Assembly (NCBI GenBank): GCA_973895155.1
Contig: OZ316894.1
Coordinates: 25,668,001 to 25,732,000, forward strand
DNA length: 64,000 bases
Source of the DNA: Marsupella aquatica
Lineage: Eukaryota > Marchantiophyta
Reading direction: 5' to 3'
In this document: positions 1-11,429 of the stretch, one piece after another
Position numbering within the stretch: the first letter of the stretch is position 1
How the letters are laid out: each line of letters opens with the position of its first letter
Translations under genes and position numbers: made by a program
The notes under the pieces: model-generated
What the model was told of the DNA's origin: nothing
Database searches by the model: none
What the model saw: only the letters and a program-made list of their open reading frames with translations

Positions 1-1139
1 CACTTATCTTTCGTCATGGTTGCGGAGTAGAGAGAATTTATTTCGCCATTTGTGAGCGGAGTCGTCGGGAAGAACGCTCGTCTCGCTGGAGCGCAGAGGG
101 AGTAAAGGAAGCGATGCTGGCGAGTAATGTAGCCCGAGTGAATGGGGACAATTGGGAAAATTGTGCGTGACAGCAAAGGGGGATACTGTAGGGAGACTGG
201 ACCAGGGGAAGACGAGGGCGGAACAGATTTTGAATAAAAAATTGTCGTGGCGTTTTTGCATGCGGCACCACTGGCGGAAAGATGGCGATCATAATGGGCG
301 CTTTTGGAGGATCTGTCACACGATATCGTGGGATTCCTCTTTGGCCGCTGCGGAAGGAGGGTTCCGGAAGGACGAGGAACTGAGGGAGGGAGGACCGATA
401 GGGCCCTGGCAGGGAGCCCAAGGTGGCAAGGGAAGGAGTGGGTAGGAAGCAGAGGTCTTGTGGGGAAAACAGACAGGACCCACTGAACCGAGAATCGGCT
501 TTGATGTAGGATTAAACGTCGCAATCTGGGGGGTCGCGAGATTGGGCTCCCATCTCTAGTGTGTGCCACTTTGGACTCACGGTACTTCTGTTTGATGTAA
601 TCTCGCGGCTGGACGTGCTCGAGGCGGCTGCTCGTCCGTCCTTGTTGCCGCTTTGGTTCGGTCGGGATATTATAGGCAAGTAATTTCGTTCAGTCGGCAT
701 AATATTAGAGCGTTCTTCTGTTCATTGTGATTTGACGCCTCACAACTTCTCTTTCAATTGGTGATCTCTCTCTACAACAGAGCTCGGAAAGGACAAGACA
801 GGGCGGGGCCGGGCAGGACGATTCACTACAATCCTGGCACAGATGTTACCTTCCGGACTTTGGATTCCCCTCTTCTTAGGTTAGGAAGAATTGTTTCCGC
901 ATGCTTGAGGTTTAGGCGAACCGAACAATCATATCAGCAGGTGATCTGCTTTCACTGTGCTGAAGAGGGGAGCAATCCGCGGTCTGTTTCGTGAGTGAGG
1001 AATATGATTACCCGAACGAGGAGAAGGACAAATTGAGCTCTGGAATTGGAAGAATGTCGACTACCAAAGGTGGAGGTGACAGTCCAGCTCCTTGTAGAGC
1101 TTAGATGGACGACGGACAAAGTCATTGGAGTTTCTGCTG
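1..1139. other. Upstream flank of the O-fucosyltransferase-like gene, no gene recognised
   Basis: Open frames here are short, on both strands, and none resembles a known protein. Because the first convincing coding exon of the downstream gene starts at 1140 on the plus strand, this stretch probably holds its promoter and 5' untranslated leader. No TATA box or transcription start could be assigned with confidence. The position next to the gene is seen; the promoter role is inferred. Confidence 0.4.
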
Positions 1140-4100
1140 ATGCAGAACGGCAAGGATTTAAATCATGTCTACGCCCGGCCTCCAGCTGGACGTGGCCGAT
1201 CTCTTCCGGAGTCTCCTACCGAGTCTCCAGGTAGTCGATACAGCCGAACCAGAAGTGGTCGGCTTCCAGGTCCAGGCCCAGGCGGAGGCTTTCAATCTAG
1301 ACCATTATTGGCTCGTTTGATTGGGCTCTTCCTCACATGCCTTTTCAGGAGACATGCGGTCCTCTTGTTTTTTCCAGTCATTTACGTCTCGGGAATGCTG
1401 TGTACGGGAAAAATGCTCAATGAGGCGGCAGTCTCCACACCGCTTCCTGGATCTGAGTACAAGAGCCTCGAACTCTTCGAAAAACTATGGCCTGCAATGG
1501 AGAATGGTTCCACCGCAGTATCTTCTTTTGGGGTGAGCAACACTAAGTCAATTCTGTTTCGAATTCGTGATATCTGGTGGTCTCTGCATTGTTGCCATGA
1601 TCTGAATGGCCTTATTTGATTCAGAGGTGTGCAAGTTTCTGGAAGTGTTATTGAAGATTGCTTTGGGAGGCAGAATTACGCTTAGTGTGTTCCAATTTTG
1701 AAGTTTTTAATGCCTGTTCGTCTCCTCTCCTCTCCTCGCCTTACGAATCTCAAGATACTGTCGAGTCGGCCGATTTTACGGCTTTCGTGGCTGTCGTGAC
1801 TTACCGCCTCAGTTAATATGTAGATAGGACCCAATCTACACATCAGATGTGGATCGAGGGTGAGGTAGTCGTACCCTAAATTTTCTCGAAATTCTCTGAA
1901 GGATTTCGGACTTGGCCAATGTGGCCTTCCGTTTGAACTTCATTGTCCTTGAAATAATTGAGGATCCCGACTCTCACGCAAGAATCTCTACTCATTCGTT
2001 GCGTGTGTTCCTGAAATGCGGGATGATTCCCTTTCAACGAAGCTACCCACCTACGCCAAATTGTTACTTACCAGAGACTGGCTCGGTGTCCTCGTGGATG
2101 TCATGTGAGAGCTACCTCAAAGACCCGCTTGCTGACTGTGAAAGAAATTTAGCCGATGTCTACTTCATGACATTTTATGTATACAATTGTCTTGACGGTC
2201 TATTTGCAACTTGTGGATTACATCCTTCTATTCCTGAAGCGAACTCGGATTGTTCTCCGTGTCTATACTTTACCTTTTGCTTAGTCGTCGAGGTTGAGAG
2301 GCACGATCTCTTCAAAGTACTACTAAAGCGTCCTAGTACTGAACCTTCGACTGGGAGGGTTCCACCCGCAGGTTCCTCCACCGCGATGGCCGTCGAATCT
2401 GACATTGCATACGTGACGTGTCTTTCGAGGAGATGTAGAGATATAATTCGGGCAGCTTGAAATACTTAGTTTTGTGATTGCATGCATGTCAAGGACTTGT
2501 AGTAGCTGTCTGCCAAAGTTATTTGCTACTTCTTGGGGTAATGGTCGTGCAATTTGCCTCTTTTCGCGAGTGTATGTCGTTTCTACTTCCAGGGTTCTCC
2601 GGTGCGATCATTTCTAATAGTTGGACGCTGTGAATCAGGTTGAACGAGCTTGGCAGTTCACAAGCAGCACAAATTGGCAACCGTGCTTTAGTCGCGATAA
2701 CGGTCCTGAAGGTGGGAGTTATCTACCGTTGCCATTGTTCGCTTTGGAGGTTGTGTACGAGAACTAGGTTATAATGAACTGGGTGTTGAGGTCAAGGTCA
2801 ACAAGACTGCATATGTTGAGTACCCGATCTGCCTGTTTCTCGTGTGAGATGGAATGTCGGGATCTATCAGTCTGCAAGCTTGGCGTACCGTCTTTCCTGA
2901 GGTCTCGTTTCTTGAATTTGGTCTTAGTTCAATAGGAGGCTTTTGTACGTACATTTCGTGGTCTTCTGGCCTGAATCCCGGGACTTAGAGATTCCGAAGA
3001 GTGGAATCATGGGAGTGTTAGATTACGCAACAACTCGCTCGCTACGATCATGAATCGCATCGCAATGCACCGATGACTTGTCCGTTCGTTATGAAGGAAA
3101 CAAAGAACAGGTCAAAATGCTATTGCTGAAAACGTAGTGGAAATACAGTGGATCATGCAAGGATGATGATGCCGAATCTCACCAGTGCCTTAAGTTCCCT
3201 TCTCAGTTTACCTATTAGACAAATTTGTTCAGTCGTTCATGATGATCACATTTTCGGAAGTAGCGTTCATCGTAATGAAGTTGGAACGGCGAGGGTCCTG
3301 AGAAATTGTTTACTCCAGCCGTAAACTGTGTCAATCTGCCACAAGAGATGAGCTGTCCCAGTGTAGTGCAGATTGGGATAGGAATGGCTGTTGACGTGCT
3401 CCATCGAAGATTCTTGTCGCTGAGGTCCAAGACTTGTAACCTCGAACTGGTACTGTTGTCCGTTCTCGAGAGCGTCCTCGTTAAATTGTGGAAGAAATGG
3501 AGAGGAGCTCCAAAGACGAACTCTGTGAGCGAGTTTAATTTGTCGACGGTGGAGAATCAATCCGTCTTTGAACCCCTGTTCTCTGCGGATCACAATGCAC
3601 AAAACTTGTAGCAGTCTACTTACTAGAAATGCCCCCTGAAGAATCACCGGCCTTGGTAATTTGTGGCCATTCTTGAGTTGAATGTCGTGGAAAGCCACGT
3701 TGAGATTAGGAAAGATCCTGCTCAATTTAGGGAAATTACATGAATTAATACATGGTCGTCTTTGTCAATGCAGTGATGCCGGAATCCAATGGATACCTCA
3801 TTGTAGAAGCTAATGGGGGGCTCAATCAACAGCGTTCATCGGTGTGTTCCCTTCTTTTTGAGTTGTAGGAGGGTTCCTTGGTGCACGTTAGCTGAATAAT
3901 ATCTCACATTGCGTTGGAGAAATTTTTCCTCTTAAGCGTTTTTAGCCAGCAAGACGATGTGCTTGTAAGGGTGTTGTGGTTCTGTTATTTTGATGACAGA
4001 CAGTGCCAGCAGTCCAGAGACGCTAGTCCTTGCTACGTACGTCTCTGGATCAATTTTCGTGAATTCTAACATCGCTCCTCTGTGTTCCCATATTCCTGCG

Positions 4101-7028
4101 TGGTGGCCTTCTCCGGCAGATCTGCAATGCTGTAGCAGTGGCCTACTTGCTGAATGCCACCTTGGTCATTCCCCGTTTTCATTTAAATAGTGTCTGGCAT
4201 GACAACAGGTGAGCCTATGTGACGATTTATTTCGCCTTGCACACAGCGAATGCGATACTTCGTGGTGCACCAGTTTGACTTGTTGGGCATATCCCGAAAT
4301 TTCTTATTACTCAAACTGTACAAGTTGAGGCATTGAATTAGTTTGGACTTCGAAACTGTTTGCTTTGGGCAATGCAACTGATTTTCCTCGGATACGTTGT
4401 GTATGCAGCACGTTTGGAGAGATTTACGATGAAAATCATTTCATTGACAGTCTAGCCCACGATGTGAGGATTGTACATCAGCTTCCCGTCGAGATTCTGC
4501 AGTCTTACGGCAATTTGAGCAACATATATAATTTTAGGATTAAGGCTTGGGCTTTACCGGACTTCTATCTTGACAAAGTACTCCCGAAGTTGCTAGAAAC
4601 TGGGTGAGTCACAAAATCAAGCTTTTGTGGAATCGTTGTTCGTCTACCGTTCGATCCCAAATTTTGTTTCCCGACCTTCTCCTCAACATGAATTTTTAAG
4701 TTTACTAGACTGAGTCTTACATCGGCTGCCTTGTTCTTGGAGGCGACGCATGCGAAAAGGTTCTGGTAGAAAAATATTCGAATGACATAGTGACGTCTTT
4801 GGCTTATGCAGCGTTGTAAGATTTACCCCTTTCGCCAATCGACTGTCCTACGATAAAGTTCCTCCGAACGCCCAACAATTAAGGTGTCGGGCAAATTTTG
4901 AGGCGCTCAGGTTTGCAGAACCTATCACATCACTTGCGGAAAAAGCGGTGAATCGAATGATTGCTCAAAGCTACAACAGCGACGGCAAGTACATAGGTGT
5001 ACATCTTAGATATGAAATGGTACTTTCACTCTTCCGAAATGATTGTGTTAGGTAGATTAAAGCATTGCAAGTACATCGTCGACTCCTGGTGAGGTTTTCT
5101 TGAGATGGTCGGTGGTTTTAGGATAGAGTATGATGGGCATCTCACAGGTTGCTGGATTCCAAAATAAGTTTGACTGAAGTAGATTTTCGAGGAACTGCTC
5201 TTGTTTGTACGGATGGGTGTTCTCCCCGACATGTCTGTAAGCGAACGTTGTCTTCGGGTAATCGCCAAAAAGAGCAATCATCCTTATATGGTACAATGAT
5301 GCCTGTTGCAGGATATGGTAGCGTTCTCGTGCTGTGTTTATGACGGAGGCGCGAAGGAAAAGATTGAAATGGATGCCGCACGTGAAAGAGGTTGGAGGGG
5401 AAAGTTCACGAGACCAGGGCGGCAGATCAATCCCGGCAAAAACAGAAGGGATGGGAAGTGTCCCCTCACCCCTCTTGAGGTTAGTTTCGCCTATCGGATC
5501 CTTGAAACTTTTTGTGGCTTCCGTTCCGCTGCAGAGCACATGTACAACATTTCTGTTTTACCTGGGTCTTCGGTACGATCTGAATCGCAGCAGCGAAGCT
5601 GCTCACCGAATTGGAACCAACTTCTACGTAACTTGCCCGAACGGAGCTCTGTAAAATCTACCGTTATACTAGCTTCTAGCGTATAACGTTCATTTAGTTC
5701 CACGAGAAACGGGGATGCGGTTCTGCCCCCTGAGGTGCACACTTGGGATGGACGGTTTGAGTAACTTGATTTCATCCTATTGGAGATGAAAACCCTGCCC
5801 GTGAAAAGTACAATTCATTCTTTTGCCAATGTCAATAGGTTATGTGAGGATGTGTCTGATATACAGTCTTCTGAAGAAAGTTTGATTCAAACTGATAGAC
5901 GTCTTTGGTTCTGAATTTGTCTGTATTCTTGGGCCGTCTGGACTCGTCGCCAATGTTGAATTTCTGCACTTCGATCATGCAGGTCGGTATGATATTGAGA
6001 GGAATGGGGTTTTCGAAAACAACGCCAATTTATTTAGCTGCTGGAAAAATTTACGAAGCAGAGAAGAACATGGCACCTCTTCAACAAATGTTTCCCTTTC
6101 TACACACAAAAGAAACGCTTCTTTCCGCAGAAGAGTTGGAACCCTTGAACGTGAGTAGTCCCACGGGTTCTCTTTTTCTCCTTCCAATTACGCGTTACCA
6201 TTCGATCTGAGTTCAGCATGTTGATATGGGATAGGACTAGAAAGCTTTGGGTGATCTGACACTCTACTCTGCCAGAGGGAAGTAGATGATTGGGATGCTG
6301 GCGGGCACTGAGTAGAACAGGGTAATGTAGATTTGGAGGTATTAGAAGTAGTACCTCTTGTGTTGTAAATCGTCAACCCGCGTTGTACTAAGTGGGCTCA
6401 ATTTCCCTCTTGCAGAGATATTCGTCAAGAATGGCTGCTTTAGATTATTCGGTATGTCTGCACAGTGAGGTTTTTGTGAGTACTCAAGGTGGGAATTTTC
6501 CACAACTTTTGACCGGTCACCGGCGGTTCTTGAACAAAGGGCATTCTAAAACAATTCGTCCCGACAAGCGGAAGCTAGCCCTGATACTTGACAATCCAAA
6601 TATCAGGTCAGTACAAGCCCGAAGGCACATCTGGTTTGTGCTACGAACGTTAGCAAAATGGGGTGTGCTAATGAGTCAAGAGTGAAGATTCTGGTGTCCA
6701 GATTCCTATTGGTCCTTTTGCTTATGTGTTGTATTTCTTTTGCAAGTAGCAGACAATTATTCGGCATGAAAAAGGAAATGTGGTTGCATGAATGATTCTC
6801 CATATGGGTTATTCTTTCTCGTCGTTTCAAGTACGTTTCTGTATTCTGCGCTATTGCAGTTGGGAGGAGTTCTCTGATCATCTGCAAACTATGCGACTAC
6901 ATAACGATCAGAAGGGGCACGAGCTGCGGAAGGGAAATTCCTCCGTATATACATTCCCTGCCCCAGATTGCATGTGCCCGGTGGATCTCATCGCGGATGA
7001 AAAGCACGTTGCAAACGCGATGATATAG
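1140..7028 (+). CDS. Plant O-fucosyltransferase family protein (PF10250/GT106-type), multi-exon
   Basis: Predicted Golgi type II glycosyltransferase of the plant O-fucosyltransferase/DUF246 family, which includes rhamnogalacturonan I rhamnosyltransferases and mannan-synthesis-related proteins. Exons placed by GT-AG sites and matching phase: 1140-1532, 3774-3841, 4120-4208, 4409-4603, 4812-5019, 5312-5479, 5983-6150, 6416-6606, 6860-7028. Exon 1 has a basic Pro/Gly-rich tail, then one hydrophobic anchor (about 1305-1410). Family blocks seen in order: [133 protein letters not shown] and [13 protein letters not shown]. The end ([10 protein letters not shown]) matches the usual C-terminus, followed by a short extension. 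The start ATG at 1140 is the first in frame. One exon between 1533 and 3773, of length 3n+1, must exist to join the phases but was not identified. Donor sugar and acceptor cannot be read from the sequence. Confidence 0.88.
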
Positions 7029-8355
7029 CTTTACTATAACGGACCTCCATTTATACCAGGTGGTTAATTTAGTGTAAGTAAACGGAGCTAGGCAAAACGA
7101 GCTTAAACCTCCCGGAGTGTCCAGATGCAATCTCTATCAGCTGTCCTGTAGTCGACTCCACCTTGTAAGTACACAATGCCAATCCATCAGTACTTTGGCG
7201 TGTAAGTCATTTCCAACCCTCGATCCAAGGTCTTCTCTCAATAATTGCCATCAAAGACGAGTGAGAGGTGTTGTCAGGGTTAGCGATGGCCAGAACTTCA
7301 ATTCCAGCCCGGCCTCGTGATAATGTTGCTTGATACGGTGACCCAAGAGTAAGAGCAGTCGTCTTCCCGGTGAGACGGAGTTCTATCCAAGCTTTCTTTC
7401 CAACCAAAGAGTGGGATATCAATGTGATTAGCGGATTTTCTTGGGAAGGGAAGGGCAGCGCGATGGTCGTTTGCTGATTTCTTTCGAAGAATTCGTTCAG
7501 GGTTGAGGGCGAAGAGCGACTGTTATCGAACAAGAGTTTCTCATGGGTGAACAAATTGGTAGGAAGAAATTGTCAGACGCGTTTCCCGGTGGTCTGGCTT
7601 CCATTTTTCGGATTGTAGGCAGCAGGAGTCCTTCTACGGTTTAACTGGCGGATAGACGAGAGGAGGCTCTTTTTGTTCCGCTTTCTAGTGGCAAAGATTT
7701 TCTGTGGACGGCACCTTTACCACACCAACTCAGTGGTTATCGTTCATGTGAAGGGTGCGTCAAAGCACAGCACTGTAGTTATCATTCATTGGCTGGTCAG
7801 GTGATCTATCTTGGTCACCCTTACCCCAGGAAGGGGTCTCATACTCGATTCATGTCACATCTTGATATCAATCTCTGCGAAAATTGTTCACAGGGACTAA
7901 TACTTGATGATGGGCTTTCTTTTCGTACTGATACGGATAGCGGGTGAATTTCTTGCAGAAAACTTTTAGGCGGTCTGAATCGGACTGCTTTATGTCTATT
8001 CAGAAGATTCTGAGGTTTTCCTTCAGCTCTGGCACAAAGATTGCCCGAATCCTTGGCATGACTGAATTCAGTGCATATTTGGTCTGGAATCTCAAATGAA
8101 AAGGGTAATGTTGATTTTAGCTACCCCAGGGAGATGGTAAGGCACATGTTCGAAAAGTAGCCGAATGAGAAAGAAGTGTTAGGAGAGGGAGCTGGGACAA
8201 TCGGAAAGTAGCCTGTGAGAAAGAGGCACACTGCCAGGAGAGAATTGTAAGCTATTACCTTTGGCTGTTGGTGTAGGCTGATTGGACACTCGCCTGGTCC
8301 AGTCAGCCTGCAATGACGCGGAAAGCTGTTCAAAAAGGCTTTGATTTAAGAAGAA
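7029..8355. other. Intergenic stretch downstream of the O-fucosyltransferase gene
   Basis: A 115-codon open frame lies on the minus strand at 7207-7554, but it resembles nothing I recognise and has no start context or splice partners. The first part probably contains the 3' untranslated region of the upstream gene. I see no RNA gene or mobile element here. Confidence 0.35.
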
Positions 8356-8625
8356 GCTCCAATTGATCATGACCACACTATTGAACTACTGTCCCAAAGC
8401 CTCCAAGGAACTGCAATGAACTCGTACCAAATGAGAAGAATCTATGAGAAAAGGGACGGTCCAACTGGAATCCACAACAGGTGCAACGCTCCAATTGATC
8501 ATGACCACACTACGGAACTATTATCCCAAACCCTTCAAGGAACTGCAATTTGAATGCACTCGTACCAAGAGACTAGAATCTAAGTGAGAAAACTGAAGGT
8601 CCAACTAGAATCCATAATCGGTGCT
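8356..8625. repeat. Two-unit tandem duplication, about 134 bp per unit
   Basis: The block starting CGCTCCAATTGATCATGACC near 8487 repeats the block starting near 8356. Both copies continue through CACAC..GAACTA, CAAGGAACTGCAAT, ACTCGTACCAA and GGTCCAACT-GAATCCA. The copies differ by scattered substitutions and small indels, so the duplication is old. It is non-coding. Confidence 0.7.
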
Positions 8626-9104
8626 GCTCTGCAAGGTCAAAGGCTTTACCTTAAAAACCGTCCCAACAATAGATATGCACCCTAGGAATGAGTGTTCCGT
8701 TGTGAAATGATTTGCAGTTGCAAAGTTGGTTGTTAGTGAAGGAAATATTCCAAATCAAGAGAGCACAAAGGAATATATTTTTTTGGCTTTCAATTTATTG
8801 ACAATGAATAAGAGCAACCTAACTTTGTCCCAATGCGTCACCCTCCGGGACAACAATATGATAACATTTTTGCACCACCCAGCCAGACAAGACTTCCACA
8901 CCCACACCAAACATAAGGCCAGCAATGCCTTGCTATCAGATATGTTTGCATTTTGCCATGATTTCATGCTATCCAATGAGAACAATTTGGCACTAAGTTG
9001 GAAGGGGCAAAGTGTGTTGTTATCCATTGGCATGGAGTTGTATCATATCATTCATGCATTGTGAATGATTGCATGTTGTTTCATGGGATTAGTGCAAACC
9101 TCAC

Positions 9105-9178
9105 AGAGTGTACAACATGTCATGAGCTTTGGTATGACCCTAGAGTGTACAACATGTCATGAGCTTTGGTATGACCCT
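9105..9178. repeat. Perfect 37-bp tandem duplication
   Basis: The 37-bp unit beginning AGAGTGTACAACATGTCATG occurs at 9105-9141 and again, identical and without spacing, at 9142-9178. The lack of any difference marks a recent duplication in an otherwise decayed stretch. Confidence 0.9.
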
Positions 9179-9424
9179 AACATGCTGACAAAGAAGGTGC
9201 CAAGGAAAGCAGTGAGATGGTTTCCCATCATTCCTTGTTGTTCCACATGTACCCAATGTTCAAACTTGGCAGAGTTAATGGTATGGCATAAGACTCATTG
9301 ATCAGATGATGTCCCTTGCTCACAAACATGTGGAGGCAACATGGCCAGACTTGCACATGATCCGCCCACTACTGGTTGTTTTAGTGACTACACATGTTGT
9401 GATGACAAGCTCTAGAGCACCACT

Positions 9425-9600
9425 TGTCACACCGTACGAAAGAGCTTTACAAGTTGCATTGCCCTTCTTCACTCAGGCCATATTGCTGGATCAGGCTTTT
9501 GCCCATTGTCCAAGATTCCCCACTGTAGCCTCTCGTGGGAGTCTGGGTTGTGTCTCAGTCCCAGTGTGGCGGATCACCCTAACAGACCCCCTACGTGCCT
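9425..9600 (-). pseudogene. rrn18: Mitochondrial small-subunit rRNA fragment (rrn18 NUMT)
   Basis: Read on the minus strand, this carries signatures of bacterial-type 16S rRNA in order: GGGACTGAGACACAACCCAG, a form of the CTCCTACGGGAGGC block, AGTGGGGAATCTTGGACAAT, AAAGCCTGATCCAGCAATAT, GAGTGAAGAAGGGCAATGC and CTTGTAAAGCTCTTTCGT. The GGAATCTTGGACAATGGGC and GATCCAGCAATAT wording fits the plant mitochondrial rrn18 gene better than the plastid 16S gene. Only about 175 bp remain. Several conserved G or C positions are A or T, as expected from decay of a methylated nuclear copy. It is not functional. The next bases (CTCGCTTTGATCGGGAGCTA) may be a further piece joined by a deletion. Confidence 0.82.
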
Positions 9601-11144
9601 CTCGCTTTGATCGGGAGCTAAAGCCCAAAATATTACAATGTAAAAAAATATCTAGCTTGTCACTGCTTACTGTCTCCCCCTTGGTGACTACACTTGACAA
9701 TGGGGTATGCACAGACCAGACTACAATGACCTATAACTTAATGTGGGAACTTAAGCAGGGATATTGCTTTTAAATTTGAAATGGGTCCAATTTGGGGTCC
9801 AGGCTTTAGACACAACAGTATACAATTTATCCAATATGTGCTGCAATCCCTATCTACTATGCACAATATCCTAATGTAAAAATTACGTGAGCCCACTTAA
9901 ATGTCTCCATTGAAAGACTATTAATTTGGCCAACATTTTAATGTTAAATGAATTAGTACAAAATTTGATAACCTACAGAAGTCCCTTAGTTACATGTATG
10001 ACTTATTTGTATTAGCCTACTCAGGATCTTTGAAGTACAACCCTGTCTCCAATGAACTCTAGGTCTCAGACAATCCAATGACTTCAATCTCTATTTAATA
10101 TTTTTTGTACTCCAAATCATGATTTCCTGTCATTACAATTTGTGATTTCAGAGGACATTAAGTGAGAGTCAACATCAACCTGCTCCTGAAATTGAGTGGT
10201 AATGTTGCTCACTGTGGTGGTATACATCTGGTTAGTGCCATCAGATCTCTATTTTGTCACCCACACTTAAGTATTTGCAGAATAGTAGTCCTGAGTAAGT
10301 ACTTCATGTCATCAAGTCCAGTAAATGAATGAATGTACATCAACTAATACAATTGTTTATGGATTGGATGTGCACTACTTGGAATGAAATAATCACGACA
10401 AAACCAAGTTTGAGATTGATTGTTGTAGATCTACCATGGAGAGCATGAACTAGATTGACATTGTCTTCTATATTTGATCTAAGTATGATCTGAGTGTGCA
10501 GGCTTGCACTAAGCACAAGGCTATGAATCGTTGTAGAGGTGAATCATCTGAAGCATTGACTCTTCAATTGTCCTTATACTCAAACACTGAGATTAACCAA
10601 AATAGTCCACATGTATGTGCAATTTATGATGAGGGAGGGGATCTTGTTGTTTGTGATGGTCTTGCCACCTACACTTCCACAAGAATGTCTCATGTCCTTT
10701 GGGTCAGCAACATTGGTTGTGCCCAACAATATCCCTGCCAAATGGCCACGTTGGAGAATGGTTTTGTGTTGACTACACAAATGAGGAACATAGTTGTTTT
10801 AAGTGCCATGTGTCCTGGAGGCTCCTAAACCATGATTTATTTACTAACAACCGGGGCAGCCACTGGTTGATCTGTGAAGGTACTTGCTCCTGATGCAAAT
10901 CCGGAGCCAAAGACACAAGTCGTCTATTCTTTAGATGCCAAAGGTAAGACAATAATGGGGGGAGGTGCAAAGACTATTACGGGACTCCCCTGCCCTCATG
11001 ACTCCTAATAGATTCATTTGTTGTATGAGTCATTTGACTACACCATTCAGAAACCAAAAAGAAAACTTGGACACCTTGTACTTGTTACAAAGGTAACTTG
11101 CAGCAGCATATGAAAAGAGCATAATGCTACGGTCTATTCTCAAT
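9601..11144. other. AT-rich intergenic sequence without a recognisable gene
   Basis: Contains a 110-codon plus-strand frame (10496-10828) and an open segment near 10880-10990 whose translation (VKVLAPDANPEPKTQVVYS) looks protein-like but matches no family I know. No start, splice partners or domain support a gene. It is probably decayed repeat sequence. Confidence 0.3.
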
Positions 11145-11429
11145 CTCGGGGGGTTGACTATCAAAAATCTTAGGAACCACATGCGATCCAAAATAGATAA
11201 TTTTCATAGAAATTAACTAAATTTTTATAAAGCGTAGGAAGCAAAAGAAGGTATTATAAACCCATATTTGTAGAATATTCTCTAATGTATACCTTTTATA
11301 AAATAAAATAGGTCATTAATATTGAGAATCAAAAATATTTTTGGAATATTCCTGTTATAAAATAGGTGTGTTTATATTATGCTAGGATCGCATGTGGTAC
11401 CCCAAAATATATACTGTTAAGCCCCCGAG
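11145..11429. mobile_element. MITE, 285 bp, with imperfect TIRs and an 8-bp target-site duplication
   Basis: The left end begins CTCGGGGGGTTGAC and runs to CCACATGCGATCC. The right end is its imperfect reverse complement, GGATCGCATGTGG through AGCCCCCGAG, giving terminal inverted repeats of about 45 bp whose inner 13 bp pair perfectly. The flanks are TTCTCAAT (11137-11144) and TTTTCAAT (11430-11437), an 8-bp duplication with one mismatch. The interior is AT-rich and non-coding. An 8-bp duplication with long TIRs suggests a non-autonomous hAT- or Mutator-type element; the superfamily is an inference. Confidence 0.78.

Noticed and set aside
152-445. 97-codon plus-strand frame near the left end
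   Set aside because: No family motif, overlapped by equally long minus-strand frames, and in probable leader or promoter DNA.
1912-2460. 182-codon plus-strand frame inside the O-fucosyltransferase gene
   Set aside because: It lies in an intron of the proposed model and shows none of the family blocks, so it is probably a chance frame.
7207-7554. 115-codon minus-strand frame
   Set aside because: Translation looks balanced but matches nothing I recognise, and no splice partners or start context support it.
9491-9712. 73-codon minus-strand frame
   Set aside because: It is a translation of the rrn18-derived fragment, not a protein gene.
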